A stretch of DNA of 64,000 nucleotides, from the NCBI RefSeq assembly GCF_000717715.1, contig NZ_JOAI01000027.1:1-64000 (forward strand). Reading direction: 5' to 3'. A program made the translations under genes and the position numbers. Below are positions 59,596 to 64,000 of the stretch, in pieces. The first letter of the stretch is position 1. Each line of letters begins with the position of its first letter. Under the pieces are notes generated by a model that was given only the letters and a program-made list of their open reading frames with translations, was not told the origin of the DNA and did no database searches. Source of the stretch: Streptomyces sp. NRRL B-24484 (lineage in GTDB: Bacteria > Actinomycetota > Actinomycetes > Streptomycetales > Streptomycetaceae).

Positions 59596-62500
59596 ATGGT
59601 GGGGCAGCAGCGTCCGGTGCCGGTTGACGACCTACTCACCGCAGTACGCGCGGAAATCACCGCCTGCCGACGGGACACTGCTGACGGCGCGGACAAGGTG
59701 GTCCTCAGCAACGGCCGCCGGACGGGCGCGGGTTCTGACCGGTACGACTACGTCTTCGCCTGCCGGTCCTGGCCCGAGTCGCTGGACGGCAAGGCGCTGG
59801 TCGTCCGGCCGGACCGGTCCCGGGAGCCGTGGGTAGCGGCGGAGGTGTCCCGGATGCCCGACGGCACAGTGCGGGTCGTGACACCGACCGACCTCGGGAG
59901 CTCCCCGTCATCGGTGGTCGTCCGGGAGGACGACGCCTCCACCTGGTCCGCGCTCGCCGATCGGTTGGAGGCAGTGGGCAGTACGGACAGCCCGGTTGAC
60001 CTCGGTATGGCCGGCTTCCTCCTCGGAGCGGGCACACCTGCACTGACGCGGGTGGCCGACCCCCACCGGTGGGTCGCCGGCTGGCACGATCTGCCCCTCA
60101 ACCCGAAGCAGCGCATAGCCGTCGAGCAGGCGCTCGGCAGCCAGGTGCTCTTCCTCTGGGGACCGCCCGGGACGGGAAAGACGGACGTCGTCTCCCATAT
60201 CGCCGAAGGGTGCTTCCGGCAAGGCCTCAACCTGCTGTTCCTCGCTCCCACCAACGTCGCCGTCGACCAGGCCTTGGAACGCATGTGTGAACTGCTCGTA
60301 CGCGAGCCCGGCTTCGACGACGGCCTCGTCCAGCGAGCCGGTGACATCTCGGTCGCCAGCCTGGAGCAGCGCTACGGCGCTCAGGTCGACCCGGTTCGCA
60401 TCGCCGGCCGGCTCGGCAGCCGTTTGGACGAGCAGATCGTCCAGGCACAGACGCAGTTGACGGCCGTACGGGCAGCACTCGCCCTGCACGACGAGGCACG
60501 GAGCCTCACCGAGGACCTCACCGATGCCCGAAATCGGCACACCACGGCATCGGCCACCGCCCAGCAGGCGGGGATGTCGGCGCTGACCCTGGAGGCCGCC
60601 TCCGCCGCGCTGCGCGTGAGGATCGCCGAAGTCGGGGCGCCGACCAGGCTCCTCGCCAACCGAAAGCTGGCCAAGCTCAGCGACCTGAACGACCGGCTGT
60701 ACACCTCCGATCAGGCTCTCGCGGGCGCCCGCCGTCAGGAGGCCGCCGCCCGATCCGACCGGACCTCAGCCGCCGCCTCGATCAGTGACCTCAGCGGCCG
60801 ACTCGCCGCACTGAGCCCGAGGCTCACCGGGGTCGCACCGTACCCGCAACTGACCGAACAGGCGGACGGCCTGCAGCGCGTCCTCGACGAGTTGGACCGA
60901 CAGCGTCGCGGTCTGGACGAGACCGTCCGGTCGCGCTGCCGGATCAAGGGAGCGACCGTCACCAAGGCCGTGCAGTCCCGCAAACTGCTCGACCGGGTGG
61001 ACGTGGTCATCATCGACGAGGCAGCCATGGTCAACCTGCCCTCCGCCTGGTACGCGGCCGGGCTGGCGGGCAAGCGACTCATCGTTGCCAGGGACTTCCG
61101 CCAACTCCCCGCCATCACCAAGGGAGCCCAGGACCGCAGGGCCACCGACCCGCAGCGGCAGCACTCACAGCACTGGGCCGAGCGGGACGCCTTCCACGCT
61201 GCCGGGTTGGTCACGGCGAGCGGGTCCGCCCGCCGGGACGACCAGCGGCTGGTCGGCTTGGACACCCAGTACCGGATGCACTCGGAGATCTGCGCCGTCG
61301 TGAACACCGTGGCCTATCCGGACGCACCGCTGCGCACCGGCCGTCCCGACCGGTCCCGGCTGCCCGCCTCGCCCTTGCTGGAGGCGCCGGTCATGCTCGT
61401 GGACACCTCGGCGCGACGCATTCCCGGACGGGACCACAAGTCGAACGCCGTGCACGAGGCCGTGATCCACCAGTTGGTGCGCGGTCTGCAGTACGACGGC
61501 GTGCTGCCCGGGCGGAACTGGTCGGAGGCGGCGGAGGGCCAGCGGCCCACCGATCGGATGGCCGTCATCGCCCCGTACCGCGACCAGGTCAAGGCGATCA
61601 ATGCCAGCCTCTCCTACCGCTTCGGAACCGAGTACGAGGGTCTGGTCGACACCGTGCACCGCTTCCAGGGCAGCCAGCGCCCACTGGTCGTGATCGACAC
61701 GGTGGCCGGTGCCGGAAAGAGCCCCGGCCAGTTCTACGCCGGAACCGGGCTGTCCTCGCAGACGTGCCGACTGCTCAACGTCGCACTCAGCCGCGCACAG
61801 GACCACCTCATCGTCATCGCCGACGTCGAGCACCTCCGTGCTCACCTCGCCCCGCACAGCGAAGCCGTGCGGATGCTCGACCACCTCGAAGAGCGGGCTC
61901 TGCGCCTGCCGGTCGACCAATTGGTGCCCATCCGCAGCGCTGCCGACCTCGGCACCCTGTCGGAGGACGAACTCGGCCGTCCCGCGTTCTTCCCCGCCGA
62001 CGAGGTGAAGCGCGCGGTGGCGTGGGACATGCGGCAGGCCACCAAGACCATCGAGGTCTACTGCGCTTTCCTCGACCCCGAACCGGTGCGGTACTGGGCC
62101 GGGCCCTTCGCGGAGCTGACCGCACGCGGCGTCCAGGTCACCGTGATCACGCGGGACCACACCGCCGACCCGCGGAAGGCACCGCTGGTGGAGGAGCTCC
62201 GCCGGGCCGGCTGCCGGGTCGAACAGCGTGATCGCATGCACGAGAAGGTGCTCATCGTCGACGAGACGGTTCTCTGGCACGGCTCCCTCAACCTGCTCTG
62301 CACCACCGGGCCGACCGACCTGATGATGCGGATCACCGACAGCCTCGCCTGTCAGCGCGTCCGCCGCATCATGGAGCGTGCCCGGCCCGAGCGCCGCAAC
62401 TCCGCCTGGCCGCAACGAGAAACCAGCACCACGCCCACTCAGCCACCGGTCGCCGCTTCCGACTCCCCCGCCCCCGGTGTCGAGCTCAACGGCCGGCTGT

Positions 62501-62637
62501 ACCTCGCCGTCCCGTTCGCCGAGAAGGACGACGCCAAGCGAGACGTTCGGGCCCGCTGGGACGGGTCGGCCCGCCTCTGGTGGACCACCCCGGGCCAACG
62601 GTCCCAGGCCGCCCGCTGGCTACCGCCGCAGCCGTAG
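59596..62637 (+). CDS. SF1 helicase-PLD nuclease protein with DUF5710 tail (Mokosh type II / MkoC-like)
   Basis: 1013 residues. UPF1-like SF1 helicase (AAA_11/AAA_12): Walker A GPPGTGKT at about 189-196, motif Ia APTNVAVDQALERM, Walker B VVIIDEAAMVN near 472, motif III ARDFRQLPAI near 498-507, LDTQYRMHSEI near 555, VDTVHRFQGSQ near 685, LLNVALSRAQDHL near 728. A coiled coil (about 280-450) is inserted. Near 882-899 a PLD nuclease motif HEKVLIVDETVLWHGSLN. The end (about 968-1003) has YLAVPFAEKDDAKRDVRARW, a DUF5710-like domain. Helicase plus PLD in one chain is the type II Mokosh phage-defence layout. ATG has GGGGGAG upstream. Note Gly-to-Arg in motif III (residue 499). Confidence 0.88.
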   Translation: MVGQQRPVPVDDLLTAVRAEITACRRDTADGADKVVLSNGRRTGAGSDRYDYVFACRSWPESLDGKALVVRPDRSREPWVAAEVSRMPDGTVRVVTPTDLGSSPSSVVVREDDASTWSALADRLEAVGSTDSPVDLGMAGFLLGAGTPALTRVADPHRWVAGWHDLPLNPKQRIAVEQALGSQVLFLWGPPGTGKTDVVSHIAEGCFRQGLNLLFLAPTNVAVDQALERMCELLVREPGFDDGLVQRAGDISVASLEQRYGAQVDPVRIAGRLGSRLDEQIVQAQTQLTAVRAALALHDEARSLTEDLTDARNRHTTASATAQQAGMSALTLEAASAALRVRIAEVGAPTRLLANRKLAKLSDLNDRLYTSDQALAGARRQEAAARSDRTSAAASISDLSGRLAALSPRLTGVAPYPQLTEQADGLQRVLDELDRQRRGLDETVRSRCRIKGATVTKAVQSRKLLDRVDVVIIDEAAMVNLPSAWYAAGLAGKRLIVARDFRQLPAITKGAQDRRATDPQRQHSQHWAERDAFHAAGLVTASGSARRDDQRLVGLDTQYRMHSEICAVVNTVAYPDAPLRTGRPDRSRLPASPLLEAPVMLVDTSARRIPGRDHKSNAVHEAVIHQLVRGLQYDGVLPGRNWSEAAEGQRPTDRMAVIAPYRDQVKAINASLSYRFGTEYEGLVDTVHRFQGSQRPLVVIDTVAGAGKSPGQFYAGTGLSSQTCRLLNVALSRAQDHLIVIADVEHLRAHLAPHSEAVRMLDHLEERALRLPVDQLVPIRSAADLGTLSEDELGRPAFFPADEVKRAVAWDMRQATKTIEVYCAFLDPEPVRYWAGPFAELTARGVQVTVITRDHTADPRKAPLVEELRRAGCRVEQRDRMHEKVLIVDETVLWHGSLNLLCTTGPTDLMMRITDSLACQRVRRIMERARPERRNSAWPQRETSTTPTQPPVAASDSPAPGVELNGRLYLAVPFAEKDDAKRDVRARWDGSARLWWTTPGQRSQAARWLPPQP

Positions 62638-62643
62638 GCGGCC

Positions 62644-64000
62644 TCAGCCCGCGGTCACCGCCGTGAAGTGGTGGACGTCCGAGGGCAGGGGGTGGTGCAG
62701 GCGCCAGGTGACGGCCATGGGGCGGTCGCCCTCGTGGGAGACGTACTCGGCCGGCCCGAGGAGCACGTACGGCGCGGTGCGGCCCTCGACGGTCTTGGAG
62801 CGGCGGACGAAGAGAAGCACGTTGGAGCCGGCCTTCCGGTGCCCGATGTAGCGCTGGCCGGTGGGGGCGGCCGCCGAGGTGCTGTTCTGCGATTCCCAGT
62901 GGAAGTGGTCGGCGTTGAGTGCGAAGTCGCGGTAGCGGACGCTGGCCGAGAAGTTCTTCTCGTCCTTGTTGATGGTGACCAACAGGGCGTCGGTCCGGGA
63001 CGTCTCGCACCACACCACGCCTGACTGGAACGTCGCCGGCTTGAAGCCGTCGATCGAGGCCCGGCCGAGCGCGGCCAGCAACTCCGGGGTGTTGTAGTGG
63101 GCGTGCACGGCGAGCGGCCGGTTCGTCAGCGGTCCGAGGTCCGGGCCGAGGCGTACGGGGGCGTGGGTGGCGTGCTCCAGGCCGTGGGTGAGGACCTGAC
63201 GCAGCTCTGCGCGGAGGCCGTGCTGCTGACGGAGCGAACGCAGTCCTTCGGCGACGGTCGGGAATCCGCCCCCCGGCCAGAGCGAGAAGAAGAGCATCGC
63301 CGCGTACGTCCGGAGCGGCTCGGCCAGGTGGTCGAAGTCGGGTGCGTCGTCCGCCAGCAGGGCGGAGTAGGCCGCGACCCGCGCGGGGTCGTCGACGTGC
63401 AGCAGGGCGGGCACCCGGCGCAGCAGCGCCTCTTCGCCTTCGGGTGCGGTCCCGGTGATGAGGCCCGCGCGCCTGAGCAGGCCGGTCCAGGAGTTCTTGC
63501 CGCGGTAGAGGTCGTCGATGTCGCGGCGGCTCTCGGCCAGGTAGCCGGCGATCGTCGGGACGCCGTAGGAGCCGATCTCGGTTGCCAGTTGCCTGGCGTC
63601 GGCCTTGAGCTGGGTCTTGATGTTCTCGAGGACGATGTCCTTGGCGACCCGGTCGAGCACGATCTGGCATCCGGACGGGAGTTGCGGGAAGTCCTCCGTG
63701 ACGGCCTCTTGGACGCCTCGGCGGGTGTGGCCGGTGAGTGCGCGGAACCGTGCGTCGAAGCGGAACTCCTTGCGCTGGTACCCGATGAAGTCCAGCACGG
63801 TGAGCACGGCCTTCTGGGGTGAGCGGCGCAGGCCGCGGCCGAGCTGCTGGAGGAAGATCGTGGCGCTGGAGGTCGGCCGGAGCAGCAGGACGGTGTCCAC
63901 GTCGGGGACGTCCAGCCCCTCGTTGAACAGATCGACGCTGAAGAGTGCCTGGATGCGGCCGGTGCGGAGCCCGTCGAGTGCCTCGCGGCGCTGCTCGGCG
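62644..64000 (-). CDS. DEAD/DEAH helicase with DUF3427 domain, C-terminal part
   Basis: Partial: 452 C-terminal residues, the rest lies beyond the window. SF2 helicase motifs V and VI at the edge: LFSVDLFNEGLDVPDVDTVL and TSSATIFLQQLGRGLRR. The remainder is the long DUF3427 region (LTVLDFIGYQRKEFRFDARF near its start, and SGVVWCETSRTDALLVTINK, FHWESQNSTSA, GSNVLLFVRRSKTVEGRTAP toward the end). Full-length relatives usually have a PLD-like N-terminal domain before the helicase. Convergent with the MkoC-like gene, stop codons six bases apart. A defence or DNA-repair role is plausible. Confidence 0.85.
   Translation of the reverse strand, partial: AEQRREALDGLRTGRIQALFSVDLFNEGLDVPDVDTVLLLRPTSSATIFLQQLGRGLRRSPQKAVLTVLDFIGYQRKEFRFDARFRALTGHTRRGVQEAVTEDFPQLPSGCQIVLDRVAKDIVLENIKTQLKADARQLATEIGSYGVPTIAGYLAESRRDIDDLYRGKNSWTGLLRRAGLITGTAPEGEEALLRRVPALLHVDDPARVAAYSALLADDAPDFDHLAEPLRTYAAMLFFSLWPGGGFPTVAEGLRSLRQQHGLRAELRQVLTHGLEHATHAPVRLGPDLGPLTNRPLAVHAHYNTPELLAALGRASIDGFKPATFQSGVVWCETSRTDALLVTINKDEKNFSASVRYRDFALNADHFHWESQNSTSAAAPTGQRYIGHRKAGSNVLLFVRRSKTVEGRTAPYVLLGPAEYVSHEGDRPMAVTWRLHHPLPSDVHHFTAVTAG

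Overview
This window is very GC-rich actinobacterial chromosome. Codon use, frequent GTG starts, stop/start overlaps and the gene families all point to the family Streptomycetaceae (Streptomyces or Kitasatospora). Most of it looks like ordinary chromosome, interrupted by decayed or rearranged stretches. The right edge, past a tRNA-Leu gene, looks like accessory DNA. I could not run database searches, so family calls rest on motifs and recalled homologues.

Layout. 0.1-3.5 kb: a tightly coupled minus-strand operon of a DUF6421 protein, an SDR oxidoreductase and a threonine aldolase. 3.7-12.5 kb: membrane metalloprotease genes, a MarR/MFS divergent pair, a TetR regulator, a scattered Scr1-type XRE / ATP-binding / DUF397 trio whose upstream regions share TGCACGTGCA-like palindromes, and a sirohydrochlorin-chelatase-like protein. 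12.6-16.7 kb: a Tat-exported beta-helix protein with a G8 domain, then a c-di-AMP riboswitch driving an Rpf-LysM-NlpC/P60 cell-wall enzyme. 17.1-24.8 kb: maltose/maltodextrin uptake and use (malE, malF, malG, aglA, malR) next to galM; the order is unusual in that malR follows aglA on the same strand.

24.9-29.6 kb: an ABC exporter pair in which the second subunit is broken. Its first four membrane helices are fused in frame to the C-terminal two thirds of a large LuxR-family regulator, and both ATPase modules are lost. 29.9-34.6 kb: an aldo/keto reductase, a regulator with two tandem MarR domains, a FabG-like reductase, a PAP2 phosphatase and small conserved proteins. 34.6-37.1 kb: a decayed oxidative hexuronate pathway, with remnants of an aldehyde dehydrogenase and an enolase-superfamily enzyme beside an intact uronate dehydrogenase.

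37.1-48.9 kb: the hopanoid operon. hpnC, hpnD and hpnE make squalene, then come a polyprenyl synthase, squalene-hopene cyclase, hpnG, hpnH, dxs and a class III aminotransferase. The genes overlap or nearly touch, and the ispG gene I expected between hpnH and dxs is missing. 49.0-57.5 kb: an envelope-polymer or glycolipid operon (ABC-2 exporter, glycosyltransferase, two CDP-alcohol transferases, a glycerol-1-phosphate-type dehydrogenase, a sugar-phosphate nucleotidyltransferase) and the divergent isopentenyl diphosphate isomerase gene idi, which supplies the neighbouring isoprenoid pathway.

57.6-64 kb: an anti-sigma-type ATP-binding protein, a long gene-poor stretch, tRNA-Leu(GAG), a truncated methyltransferase remnant, a 1013-residue SF1 helicase with a C-terminal PLD nuclease motif and a DUF5710-like tail (architecture of a type II Mokosh anti-phage protein), and the C-terminal part of a DUF3427 SF2 helicase running off the window. 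This last segment is the best candidate for an undescribed defence locus.
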